Program-made: the position numbers and the translations under genes
Assembly: GCA_933228895.1 (NCBI GenBank)
Contig: OW121853.1
Span: forward strand, 122,842,133-122,906,132
Direction of reading: 5' to 3'
From: Platycnemis pennipes
Taxonomy: Eukaryota; Arthropoda; Insecta; Odonata; Platycnemididae
DNA: 64,000 nucleotides
Shown: piece after piece, positions 31,010 through 41,116 of the stretch
How the letters are laid out: every line of letters starts with the position of its first letter
How positions within the stretch are numbered: position 1 is the first letter of the stretch
Notes under the pieces: generated by a model
What the model saw: the letters and a program-made list of their open reading frames with translations, nothing else
Told to the model about the DNA's origin: nothing
Database searches by the model: none

Positions 31010-31342
31010 TGAGGGGAGGTTAACATTGGAGAGACCGGCCGAATCCTCGAGACCCGCTTCAAGAAGCTAAATGGTCACCTCAGTTTTGGATATCCTGAAA
31101 AGTCAGACTTGGCCAAGCAAAGCATCAACAGGGACCATCTCATCGCCTTTGACGGCGTTAATTTACTCAGCATATTCCACGGATACTAGGACAGACGTAC
31201 AAAGAAGGCGATTTAAGTTGGGTTGCAGACGAAAAACTTCAACCGCGAAACAGGATATATCCTTAGCAATGTGAGAAAATCGGTGCTCCAGAAAATTCAA
31301 GAAAGAGGGATAGTTGGAACCAGCCAATCAGGAGTGACCTGA
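31010..31342 (+). pseudogene. Penelope-like element GIY-YIG endonuclease remnant
   Basis: One reading frame, broken only by stops, covers the nuclease domain: EVNIGETGRILETRF (YIG with Y changed to N), KSDLAKQSINRDHLIAFD, then IFHGY-stop-DRR where PLEs have YWDR (TGG to TAG). After a second stop it reads LQTKNFNRETGYILSNV. These are the GIY-YIG C-terminal motifs of PLEs, including the NFNRE.GY.LS block. The GIY half and all of the RT are missing. Two nonsense changes and no frameshifts suggest point decay only. The 3' flank carries a pseudo-LTR-type stem-loop (31398-31429), as expected. Confidence 0.85.
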
Positions 31343-31397
31343 GACGGGAAAAAGTGTATGTAAACCCGGCGATTCCTTGGTCCCGACACTCAACCCC

Positions 31398-31429
31398 ATG
31401 AAGATGACGGCAGTGTCAGCCGTCGAAAT
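31398..31429 (+). ncRNA. Hammerhead-like motif downstream of PLE nuclease
   Basis: ATGAAGA (core C changed to A), one T, a perfect 6-bp stem GACGGC/GCCGTC, then GAAAT. This links the motif directly to the 3' end of a PLE coding remnant. The core change makes this copy probably inactive. Confidence 0.4.
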
Positions 31430-31589
31430 GTTGTCAGTTGCCGAATTCCTGACCCGGAGGAGAACACAAGAAGACTTCACCACCACCATTCGCCGGGAAA
31501 AAACCAGATCCTTTATCAAAAAATACGAGCACAAAAAATTCATACACGTCAGAATTTCAGAAAACCAAAGATATTTTCACTGAAGTAAT

Positions 31590-33504
31590 CTTACCATTCC
31601 GATAATCTACGAGCAAAATTGGCAAATCCTAATTTAAAACTAACCGAATAGCCATACATTTATTCAGGTGCACAGAAAGCATTAACACTAAACACCCATC
31701 TGGGATATGAATCACAGTGAGAATTTTATTCCACACAATTATCAAACTCGCTCAACAAGAGGGTAGTGAAATCTGAAGTAGCGAAGCAGACAGTGGCACC
31801 CGATCGAGAGAAACAGATTCCACCCTAACGATATATCGAGCTTCCAGTCGGAGAGCACTTTCGCTCATTATTCACCATGAGAAGTGGGTTTCGAATCCAT
31901 TCCCGATTTAATAACATTGATTATTATAATTCCGCAGACACCGTGGCTGGAGTGATTACACGTACACTGTAAATGTTGGTCATAGGCCCGGGGTCAGAGA
32001 GAGGAAGCCATGATTAATAGGATGCAAGGAGTGTGTTCAGGCACTTTATTTGGTTGCTGGAGGTAGGCGCCAGAACATTCCCGACTCTTTGATGCCGAAA
32101 GATGGCTCGGATTTAAATGAAATATGAGACTCGCTCTCTAGCGTCCGATTCGAAGCTTTTAAGGAGAGGGTGCCGATAACGGCTCGCAAATGAAATGCAT
32201 CCAAGAGAATAAGTTGATAACCAACTTGGCTCCAAAACGGAAGCGAGGAAAGAAATATTAAAATAGCGCAGAAGCGACATAATAACGATCCTCAAAAAAA
32301 GGATTAGGCACGATTCATGTTCACTAATTTGGCTGGTAGTGACACCACGCTTGCAAAGCTGATATTTTAAATAAGAGCACCAGATCCATTACCGAAATAT
32401 TGCCATAATTCGATTTGTAACGCCGTCGTGCCGTGCCCTACATAGAAGGGTGACTGCATTTGTTTTGGTTCAAGTTCGATGCTTTGATGATTGTCTTTTG
32501 TTGAGTCAATGGGATTTTTTCGTTTCTTTAAGATGTGAATTATGTTTTTTGATGTTTTAGACGAAATGTTTTTTTTGTTAACAGCTGAATGTTTGTTTTG
32601 TGAAAAACTTTGTTAAGAAGAAAACTGCGCTTCGAAATATGCGTTCTTATGATACATATAATTAGCGGTAATGAGTCAATTTAGGCTAAATGATGCATCT
32701 TGTATTTTGAAATATATATTCAAACAATCCATAGAGTAAAATTTCGTGGAACAATATGTTAAAGTAAAGTTTTAGGTGCATAATGAAAACTAAATACATA
32801 TTGTATTGCCTCCGTTGCTGTATCGCCAATATTAGATATAAAGATTTACTGATGAAGTGAGGAAAATTATTTTTAGGCTTGAAATATTTAAAAATGTGTA
32901 GTAAATTTGAATGTAACTATCTAATAGAAGCACATGGCAACACCGGGATTGCATAAACAGTTGAGTGTTGAAATGCCCTATGGTATCCTGTTTACAGTGT
33001 TCGTTTTGGTTGGTGTTTTCCAGTATTCAGGAACACTTATTCACTCAACAGATATTGCATTTATAATTTAAGATTTCATCACCCATTATTTTTCATTTCA
33101 ATCATTTGTTCATCATTCATTTTCTCACTTTTATTCATAAATCAAATTCATCATCACCTTTTCGCCATCACCTTATTTGGTGGAATCATATTGATTCCAT
33201 TTCTAAATTGATACCAATTCTTTAAAAGCAAGAATTGAATTTATAAAGGCATTATGACGGTTAAGATAAAATCCGTCTACTTACTTTCTATACCTACCCT
33301 ATAGACTAAAATATTAGCGTTAAATTTCCAATAGCCCAAGCTGAAAAAAATATATTATGTGCCTCAATATTTCGGGCACGACGCCTTAGTATCATAACGA
33401 CATTGCTCAGGCCAAAATTGAGATAAAAATTGATATGTGAGGAAGGTCATCATACAAGTACAATGACTAAGGACACGAGAGAAACCTTCATTTTCAAATT
33501 CATA
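31590..33504. other. AT-rich intergenic sequence
   Basis: No recognisable gene, TIR or tRNA-like element was found. ORFs are short and lack known domains. Confidence 0.45.
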
Positions 33505-33670
33505 GGGTTCATTCCACGCCAATTCGACCAGAAAATAGTCAAAAAGGACACTTAGGGTCACCGACCTTAACCAAATTTGGCATAACTGCTCCATTTGAAA
33601 AGAAAATGAAAAACCCAAAGCCGTTTTGCAAAGCACGCAACCGTTTCAGAAATGTTGCAACGTTGCAAAA
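33505..33670. repeat. Dispersed repeat R160, copy 1
   Basis: About 160 bp is shared with 60311-60470 in the same orientation. Conserved words include TCGACCAGA, a CCAAAGCCGTT block and TTGCAAAA at the right end. It is non-coding. The second copy is interrupted on its right by M540 copy 6. Confidence 0.65.
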
Positions 33671-34005
33671 TTAGAATTTTGCAAAAGTTACATTTTACGA
33701 TATATCTCCAAGACTATTAAAGCTACTATGTGCTTAATGGCTCTTTTTAAAGCCCTTGAATTGGAAAAATATAATAATGGTTTAAATTGTGAAATATAAA
33801 CAATGTCATTAGTCCTGCTTTCTTTCGCGGCACTAATACATGCCTCTTTCTAAGACCCATAAGATTTATTTCCTAAAGTAGCTCCGTATGAAGATGCAGC
33901 TGCGCCATAAACGGTTCTCTGGTAGTTGTCCTCGGAGGCATACACTGATTATTATTAACTCATAGTAGAACCCGGAACCCCATGATTGGCAAGGTGCTAT
34001 AATTA
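33671..34005. other. Intergenic sequence
   Basis: Nothing recognised; AT-rich with no long ORF. Confidence 0.4.
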
Positions 34006-34115
34006 ACTGACCCACTTAGGTTTCCTTATCCCTTGCCAGAAATCAGCGGGTTCCGGGTTCGACTCCCGGTCAAGGTGGATGTTTTTCTAAGATAAAATTC
34101 TGCTACGTTCCAATA
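34006..34115 (+). mobile_element. tRNA-derived SINE fragment (3' half of the head and body)
   Basis: AAATCAGCGGGTTCCGGGTT and a B-box GGTTCGACTCC, followed by GGTCAAGGTGGATG, match the B-box half of the SINEs at 34206-34524. The A-box half is replaced by unrelated sequence. Confidence 0.65.
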
Positions 34116-34164
34116 TGCTGAAACTTCAACAAATTGTACTTGAGGCTACTGATAAAATATCATT

Positions 34165-34284
34165 TGTGCACAATAGCAAGAAGTTCCACAGAGAAAAAAT
34201 CATTCGCCTTGACCGGGACTCGAACCCGGACCCCCTGATTTCCGGCCAGGTGCTCTACCAGTTGAGCTACCAAGACGTCCTCTT
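34165..34284 (-). mobile_element. tRNA-derived SINE, minus-oriented member of an inverted pair
   Basis: On the minus strand, 34276-34206 folds as a tRNA-like cloverleaf: 7-bp acceptor GTCTTGG/TCAAGGC, D arm GCTC...GAGC, anticodon arm CCTGG/TCAGG with loop CCGGAAA (GGA at the anticodon position, but C instead of the usual U before it), and T arm with TTCGAGT. The body continues with GAATGATTTTTTCTCTGTGG and ends near GCTATTGTGCA. The abnormal U33 position and the attached body argue for a SINE head, not a functional tRNA-Ser gene. Confidence 0.75.
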
Positions 34285-34449
34285 TCTCTGTGGAATTCAA
34301 CGAGGCTTTAAAGGAACTAGGTGTTAACGGACTGCAGGACATATCATGTCACAATGCAGCCGTGGTCGTGCGCAAGGCGCCACCATCCACGAGGTTAAGG
34401 CCGACTTTAAACACTAAGGTGCTTACTTAGAACGAATTCAAAGACCGGC

Positions 34450-34562
34450 CGACATCTTCGTAGCTCAACTGGTAGAGCACCTGGCCGGAAATCAGGGGGT
34501 CCGGGTTCGAGTCCCGGTCAAGGCGAATGATTTTTTCTCTGTGGAACTTCTTGCTATTGTGC
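34450..34562 (+). mobile_element. tRNA-derived SINE, plus-oriented member of an inverted pair
   Basis: It is nearly identical to the rc of 34165-34284, with the tRNA-like part at 34454-34524. The acceptor's 5' strand is slightly diverged (ATCTTCG). The two copies face outward around a ~170-bp spacer, forming a 110-bp-arm inverted repeat. A-box TAGCTCAACTGGTAGAGC and B-box GGTTCGAGTCC are intact in both. Confidence 0.75.
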
Positions 34563-35858
34563 AATTTTCAGCGGGTGACGCCGCTAAAGTTTCCGCAGCC
34601 AGTTCGCGGTCTTTGAAATCATTTGTGCAAGCAAACACAATACTGGACTCGATGCTTGCATAGAAATGAGCTGGCGAGACTAAGAGCATTGGCGTGGCAC
34701 AGCCCAACCACCCTCGCACCCGCCACGCCATCTCTGTTTGCCACCGCCGAACCACAGTTTACGCGGAGTGGCGCATAGTTACCGCCGAATGGTCGACCGA
34801 CCACCGATAAAAAGCGGCCGACATCGAAGCACGCGGATAAAAGAGGTAGGTGTGAAAATAAACGACGGGGTTTCCTGGGCCGGGGTCAACGGTTGGGCGG
34901 GGAAGCACCCCGGGCCACCTCGAAGCTAAATCACGGCCGGGAGAGATCAAGGCAGTTTCGGAGGGAGCTAGGGAGGTTAATCCGAGCGGCTTAGCGGACG
35001 GGTCCACTCATCCGGTCATGTTTTTGAGGCCACGCCTTCAAGAGACACCAATGCCTGCCGAAAAACCACGCTTGGCGTCAGACACCTCACCACAATGAGG
35101 GGCACAAGGACTATACGGATCCCTCGACCATACCCAACGGTCGAAATGAGGATTGAGCTAATCCTGAAAAGTTGAGCTTCCCACGAAATTCTCGATGGAC
35201 CAATATTTGGCGGGCGTGAAACGATGAGCTTTTGTGGATGAATGGAAGGGACTTTTGAATGAAAGCCAATATGGAGCATCCCAGGCGAACTTAACTGCTT
35301 CATCAAAGTGACAGACGTGCAGAAATCATTGGCTACAATCACCGATCACATAACGAAAGAGGTCAACGCATTTTTATCTCTAAAGTATATCCAGTAATAA
35401 ACTGAGTCAGAATTGGTTCGAGAGCTCCTGGTCTCAGAATTTATCTTTAAACAAAGATAAAACTTTATGACATCCTTACTCGTTTAATACACGACATATC
35501 ACTTTCCAAATGGTATTTCAGTTGCCAAAAATGTTATGTTAGCAAAGAGCCTCGATGGGGCATATCGCTTTCTATATATCCAAGGAACATATTTTAACCA
35601 AGGATTACAAGGATTCTTTAGGACTTCAATGGCTGCCCGTATATTTTACGCCATGTATTCAATGAGCACTTCCCGTGATGTATGTACCTTACTCGGAAAT
35701 AAGACACAAAGCTTCAACGTTAATATGCGTCATCATATTTTCTGGACAAAATCTTTAATTTTATTTTATTTAAGTTAACTTTGACATCAAACGAAAAACA
35801 AACCCCACCATATTACCTTTCATTGTGGGCCCCTAATGCATTACATTACGAGTCCAAA
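34563..35858. other. Intergenic sequence, partly GC-rich
   Basis: GC-richer at 34730-35000 with CGGCCG/CCGGGCC words. A 108-codon minus ORF at 35016-35342 and an 80-codon plus ORF at 35536-35778 have no recognised domain. No TIR or tRNA box was found. Confidence 0.4.
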
Positions 35859-36439
35859 GGGGGCGTCCATTAATTACGTGAGTCGATTTTGGCGATTTTT
35901 CGACCCCCCTGCCCCTTTGGTTCGAATTCGTGAGATTTGGCTCGACCTTCTCCCCCCCGCCCCCCTTCCAATCCTTCCAATCCCACGTGAGATTTTTCAA
36001 AATGCGTATTTTTAGTGTTAATACGATAACCTATACTTGATTGCGTTCGATTTATTTAAAAAAGCAATATTAATTTGCTTAATCATTTTTATTTAAGACT
36101 AGTTAAGACTAGTATTTAGGACTAAACTAGTATTTTAGCCTAGAATCCCAGTGAGAAATTCGCGCGTTTGGCTGGCCGGTGCCGGCTAAACAATCAAGGG
36201 GCTACTGCGCTACTTTATGGCGTTCGCATAATATTGTGTAGGATTTAGTCATATTTTAGTGGTGAATCATATTTTACGTAATTTAACCCAGTTTTCTCGC
36301 AATTTTACACCGTTTCTTGTGGAAAAAAATTACGTGATTTGTGCCGAGACCCCCCCTCACCCCCACGTGAGATTGGGTGAGATTCGGTTCGACCCTCTCC
36401 CCTCCCCCTAAAAGTCTCACGTATTTAATGCACGCCCCC
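35859..36439. mobile_element. 581-bp MITE with GGGGGCGT termini
   Basis: The ends are inverted: left GGGGGCGTCCATTAATTACG, right reads on the minus strand GGGGGCGTGCATTAAATACG. Subterminal TCGACCC/TTCGACC words also face each other (about 35900 and 36390), as do CACGTGAGATT words. The centre is AT-rich and non-coding. No clear TSD is visible and the superfamily is not assigned. Confidence 0.75.
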
Positions 36440-36988
36440 AAAACAAATTTTTCGAGAATAGGTAATGAATTTTTTAGCGCGCAATGAAAGCGTAAACTTG
36501 AAGGTCAATGACAATGCCATTTAAACATATAATTCTAGCTTAAATCTTGCATGGCAAGCCAATACGACAACGATGTACAATTTGGCTTTCTTTACGCAAG
36601 AGACTTGACTTTCATTACTTTATCGAATTATACACTTCAACGATGCAGAACAAGGAGAAAATGATATGCATAAGTTCTAAGATTTCAGCCGTCACTACTT
36701 AACTGCACACATATGTACACAAGGATTCAAATAATGAAATAGAACAAAAAATCCTGAAAATCAGAATAAAGATCATTCGCTCGTCCAATCTCCTAAAAAT
36801 TTCTTAAACTTATAGCAATTTACAAGGGATTCACATATTACGTTTACGTAATACGTGTATCACTTGCAATATTTACGCTTGCGAAAAGTGATCGGACATT
36901 AAGAGACGGACACCAATAATGAATAAAAAGAACCTTCTGGTTTTGATTTCGGATTCATAATCACTTAATTGCACTTTATTTCATTTCG
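36440..36988. other. AT-rich intergenic sequence
   Basis: No gene or repeat was recognised. Confidence 0.4.
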
Positions 36989-37531
36989 AATGGGGTTGTT
37001 AACCATATTTTTTTATTGCTGAATCTGATAGAGTTTGTAAAATAAAAAGTACCGTATTTTTCCGTTTTTTGATCCGTCATTTATTTCTCGAGTTGTAAGC
37101 GGCGAAAAACTGATGTTTTTAACCCTTTCGGAAAAGCGGGCGTGGTGCAAACTCTGACGTCATCGACTTCGTTCAATCACAACTGAGCCCGCGAAGCTAC
37201 TGTGCCTTATCGTAATGGGGGGGGACACAGCTGATTCTGCCAATAGGAGCAGTTGGGACAGCATCTGTTCGAGCACACCTACCGAGAACCCCCCTCCACT
37301 CCCTTCCCTTCCCCTAAAAGCAGTCAAGGACGGGAGGAAAATGACGTCAACGATATCAAAGCAGCTTTTTCCGTGGGCGTCACCTTTTGCTTATTTTAAT
37401 TTTTGATTTTTTGATTAATGAGTGAATGGTTGTGGTTAGAAAGTTAATTTTTTTACTAAAATTCGTTTTTCGTTTTCATCTAACGATTTCGTATACAAAA
37501 TTGCGATTTCGGTTCCGAGTGAACGCCCATT
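36989..37531 (+). mobile_element. MITE family M540, copy 4
   Basis: It starts AATGGGGTTGTTAACC (diverged end) and ends GAGTGAACGCCCATTT. TGACGTCA is kept at 37342-37349. An extra G in a G-run near 37220 shifts the shared ORF, leaving only a 63-codon piece (37215-37406). Confidence 0.85.
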
Positions 37532-38300
37532 TACGCCGAGCGTCTTTACCAACTCAACTTCTCCGCCCACACCCCCTTCCTTCTCTTTATTTTCTCAAGC
37601 GCTCACCACCCCACTGTCGCCTTGACTCCGGTATTTACTCTGCTACCCTCCAAACCAATTGATCGACTGATACTCGACTGCAGATCACCGAGGATTCCAC
37701 TGCCGTAATTTTTTTTCATAACGCACAGGCCAATTAAGATGCACATTCCAAGTCCTTGACCTTTTGGATAGAAGAGATAAACGGGTGCGTCTGCAGCATA
37801 AAGCTCGATGGATTAGGAAGCGGAGAGAGCCGTCGGATGCGGCTTCGAGGAGCGACTAAGGAGCGCATCGCGGCCGTACCCGACACACCCCCGCCACCTC
37901 CGGGCCTTAGACTGAACCGCGCCACCCGGCGGAGACGACGACGGAGGCGGCCTGGGTGCAGGAGGGATGCGGACGGGTGCAGGAGTGGGGGTGTCGACAG
38001 CTGAGGGAGGGAAGGCGCTCGGAGGGATGGTCCGCTCCAATGCAACGCTCATCGCCTCTCGGATTTAATCCCCATCTTCTTAACCACGGGAGTGACTTAT
38101 ATTTTAATGGTATCAAGGTTCAATAGGATAAGAGACAAACTCTCGCAAATAGGAACGAACAAACCACTGAAAATTAAGCCAGTCAAGTGTAACATGATAT
38201 TTTGTGAGACGGAATGATCCTTAAACTGAACATTGGCAATGTCATGACATCGAATCTTTTGTGCATTAGATGCACGTTCATTTATGAAGCAATTACACGA
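37532..38300. other. Intergenic sequence with a GC-rich core (37780-38060)
   Basis: The GC-rich part contains a short direct repeat GGGTGCAGGAG (37955 and 37976) and CpG-rich words. ORFs of 69-103 codons on both strands are R/P-rich and unrecognised. It could be a promoter-type island. Nothing decisive was seen. Confidence 0.3.
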
Positions 38301-38652
38301 CAGCATTAAAACGAGCGGATAGGGTTGGTGTGGTGGCTAGAGTACTGGCGTCCCATCCCGAGGGCCCTGGTTCGATTCCCGACAGTGGCGGATTATTCAG
38401 TGGAAAACCGTTCCCCACTTGAGTGCCTAGTGCAGGGCATTTCAATTTCAGTACTCCGTCCGTCGGATGGGACGTTAAGCCTTGGCGCCTTTCGTTAAGA
38501 GTAGGCTAATACCGACGCCGGGTTTCTCTCCACCCTTCCTCCGTTCCCTGAAAACTCCTACCATTACCCAATTATCCACCTATCCTAAATGGCGCAGATG
38601 ACCTCAACTGTCGGTCGCCTCCCCTAAATAACCAACCAGCATTAAACGAGCG
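38301..38652 (+). mobile_element. tRNA-derived SINE with 16-17 bp TSD
   Basis: The insert 38318-38636 (319 bp) is flanked by CAGCATTAAAACGAGCG (38301-38317) and the same word minus one A (38637-38652). The head has GGTGTGGTGGCTAGAGTAC (A-box region) and a B-box GGTTCGATTCC at about 38369. The body includes GGATGGGACGTTAAGCC at 38465-38481, reminiscent of a conserved central domain in several invertebrate SINE families. It has no ORF. The long, near-perfect TSD indicates LINE-mediated retroposition. Confidence 0.88.
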
Positions 38653-39779
38653 CCACCAGTATTTGAAATCCCGCAGCATTTTAAACAGGATTTTTCACAA
38701 TTTCGATGCTTTAGATTATGTAACAGCTGTTTTGTGAGAGTTAAAAATTACTAAAACATTGGGAATTTTTTTTTAGAAAATCTGAAAACTGAGGTACGAG
38801 CCTTAAAATGAGGAAAAAAACATGGCACAATTTCGCCTTTCTCCAGCACCCCTTGACACTAATTAGCCCCACGAAGGGCGATATTGGAAACGGAATCCGC
38901 AATACGTCCCACGTTTCAGAAATCATAGAGATACAGATCTCCGGAGGCTTTCGGAATGCAGGATAGAGTGGACGGCTGCAGCAAAACCAATCCTCTTTGA
39001 CTGCTGAACCCCACCGGCGATTGCGGAGGGGGGGAGGATGAGAGGGGCGGGGGAGGGGCAGAGGCATTTCCTAGGGCCTCCGCGAGAGGGTGGGGAGCGG
39101 GAGGGGAAGGGGGGGGGAAGTAGGGGGAGGGATGGGCATCGAGCAGGGGGGAGGGGGGTGGGGGTGATTTAAAAACGACGCCATCTCTTGGGTTTTTTTC
39201 AAGCACGTCGCCGGGCAAAAAGCAAAGCATGGAGAATGGTAACTTGGTCGACATACTCATCGACTGAATGTTACCGCTGATATGATATTATCGACAAGGA
39301 GCACGAACGTAGCCACGGGGAGGGCTTCAGCCCCCTACCAAAATTTTTTCCCAGTAATTTTGTTGTTCAAATTTTAACCGGGCATCATAATCCGGATAAC
39401 ACTGCAATTAGTTCGAGAGTTAAGTGTCTTGAAACGTGATCACTAGTTTGATGCATAGGTGTGGCTAATAATTGTTCTTATCCATCCGATACGTATGTAT
39501 GCGTTGAACTTCTCTTCTAGGACCGGTCAAATTAACCTTAAGCAGTGTACTTTGCCAGTGAGAAGAGATAGGAATTTGCTTCCAGTTATGCTACTCTTAA
39601 CTTAGCCTCCCCCCCCCCCCCCTCAAACCGAGATTTCGCGAGAAATTATTTCGTAGATAAATGGCCATAGATGTAGTTTCGGGATTCCTATGGCATGCAT
39701 ACTATTCCAAGGGCTCCACAGCGGCCAAAAGTATGTGACGTGATGTTCCATAGTAAGAAACTAATGTCGATAACTATCT
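38653..39779. other. Intergenic sequence with G-rich tract (39010-39170)
   Basis: The G-rich block holds many G3+ runs on the plus strand and could form quadruplexes; a C-run lies at 39608-39622. ORFs through it are P/S-rich on the minus strand and not recognised as genes. Confidence 0.4.
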
Positions 39780-40405
39780 AGTGAACGAACAATTCCTGCC
39801 GCCAAGGACAAAGACGTCTACGAACTTATCAATAATATCCAGTCTAACATTCAAAGCGAGGCAGTTACATCCAAGTCCGTCGACACTGTTGTGGAAGCAA
39901 ATGAAGCTGTTAATTATCTATCAGAATTTTTGAATTCACTCGATCTGCCAGGCATGCCACCGCATGTACTGCAATTGAAAATCGGCGTGCAATTTATCAT
40001 GTTGCGAAATATCAACCAGCCAAAGCTTTGCAACGGCACGCGGCTAGCAGTAAAAAAAATATTGAGCAACGCCGTAGAAGCAACAATCTTGACAGGACCT
40101 TTCAAAGGTGAAGATGTCCTCATTCCTCGCATTCCTATGATTCCAACGGATATGCCATTTCAATTTAAGAGGTTGTAATTCCCAATTCGATTGGCGTTTG
40201 CAATCCCCACCAACAAAGCTCCGGCCCAATCGTTAGAATTGTGCGGTTTAGATCTACACACGGATTGCTTCTCACGTGGGAAATTATATGTTGAGTGTTC
40301 TAGAGTCGCAAAATATACAATCTCTATTTCTGCAGAGACAATGGAACAACAAAAATCATTGTGTGCCCACAAGCATTTTGAAATTAAACATACTAGAAAT
40401 GTGTG
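39780..40405 (+). pseudogene. Helitron Rep/helicase protein, C-terminal helicase end, broken
   Basis: A single frame from 39780 reads SERTIPAAKDKDVYELINNI, NYLSEFLNSLDLPGMPPHVL, IMLRNINQPKLCNGTRL, VLIPRIPMIPTD and QFKRL, then TAA at 40176-40178 where related proteins have Q. The frame continues FPIRLAFAIPTNKAPAQSLE to about CSRV, where a frameshift moves it to NLYFCRDNGTTKIIV. These are the last motifs of the Pif1-like (SF1) helicase of Helitrons, which unwinds DNA during rolling-circle transposition. Upstream motifs and the Rep nuclease are absent, so it is 5'-truncated. One nonsense change and one frameshift inactivate it. Confidence 0.93.
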
Positions 40406-40473
40406 ATTTCTTTTTTCTTTCTTTCCCATTTAACCAGACTGAGTCACAGCAACGCGTTGCCGGGTACAGCTAG
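39780..40473 (+). mobile_element. Helitron 3' end fragment with terminal hairpin and CTAG
   Basis: It spans the helicase remnant and ends with the palindrome GCAACGCGTTGC (40449-40460), a spacer CGGGTACAG and CTAG (40470-40473) followed by T. A hairpin about 10 nt before CTRR and insertion next to T are the 3' hallmarks of Helitrons. The 5' TC end is missing. Confidence 0.9.
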
Positions 40474-41116
40474 TTAAAAAGAAAAAGAGTCGATTTAGAT
40501 ACTAGGAGGACGTTGCAGATAATAATCGTTTCGTCCCACATATTGCTCATAAAATCCAAACGCTAGGCTATATCTTTATATTGTCGCAACCCCGATAGTT
40601 TGTCTTGATGGTCGATATTGTTAACCGAATACCGCCGAGCGCTAGCAGGGGATGAAGAGGAAGGAGTATCTGGAGGGAGGGAAGTGTATGCACCGTGCAG
40701 AGGGAATGGGATGGGGGGCGGAATAGGGGGGAGAGGGGGGGGGGAGAAGGGGCCGTGGGAATGCATAATGCGGTTCATTAGTGCCTCGGCGGTTGAGGGG
40801 AAGGGAGGGAGGGATGGAGAGGGGGGGGGAGAGAGATTTAAACGGGGCAGTCCAGCACTCGCCCGAGGGTGAGTGAGGAGAAGACGTAAGAGGGTGCACC
40901 GCTTATACAGAAATGGGAGAGGGTCATGGGAGGCGCCACATAAATGGGAAGCGTCTTTGACGAACACTGGTTTTGATAAATTACATACTTGGGAAAAACA
41001 ACTCTCCCATCACTATCATTATTATTTACGGTGTACCACTGTGATCCACAAAATGAGAAGAGCATAATTCTTGGTTGAAAATTTCGCGGGTCATTATGAA
41101 TGTATACATATATTAG
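40474..41116. other. Intergenic sequence with G-rich tract (40650-40870)
   Basis: The tract contains several long G-runs (for example near 40712-40750 and 40825-40832). ORFs of 84-134 codons through it are composition-driven (G/R-rich or P-rich). No gene was recognised. Confidence 0.4.

Noticed and set aside
34206..34276. tRNA-Ser (GGA) gene on the minus strand
   Set aside because: The cloverleaf is good, but the base before the anticodon is C instead of U, a SINE body is attached, and a near-identical inverted copy plus a third fragment lie nearby. A SINE head is more likely.
40563..40967. 134-codon minus-strand ORF
   Set aside because: Proline-rich translation of a G-rich tract; composition artefact.
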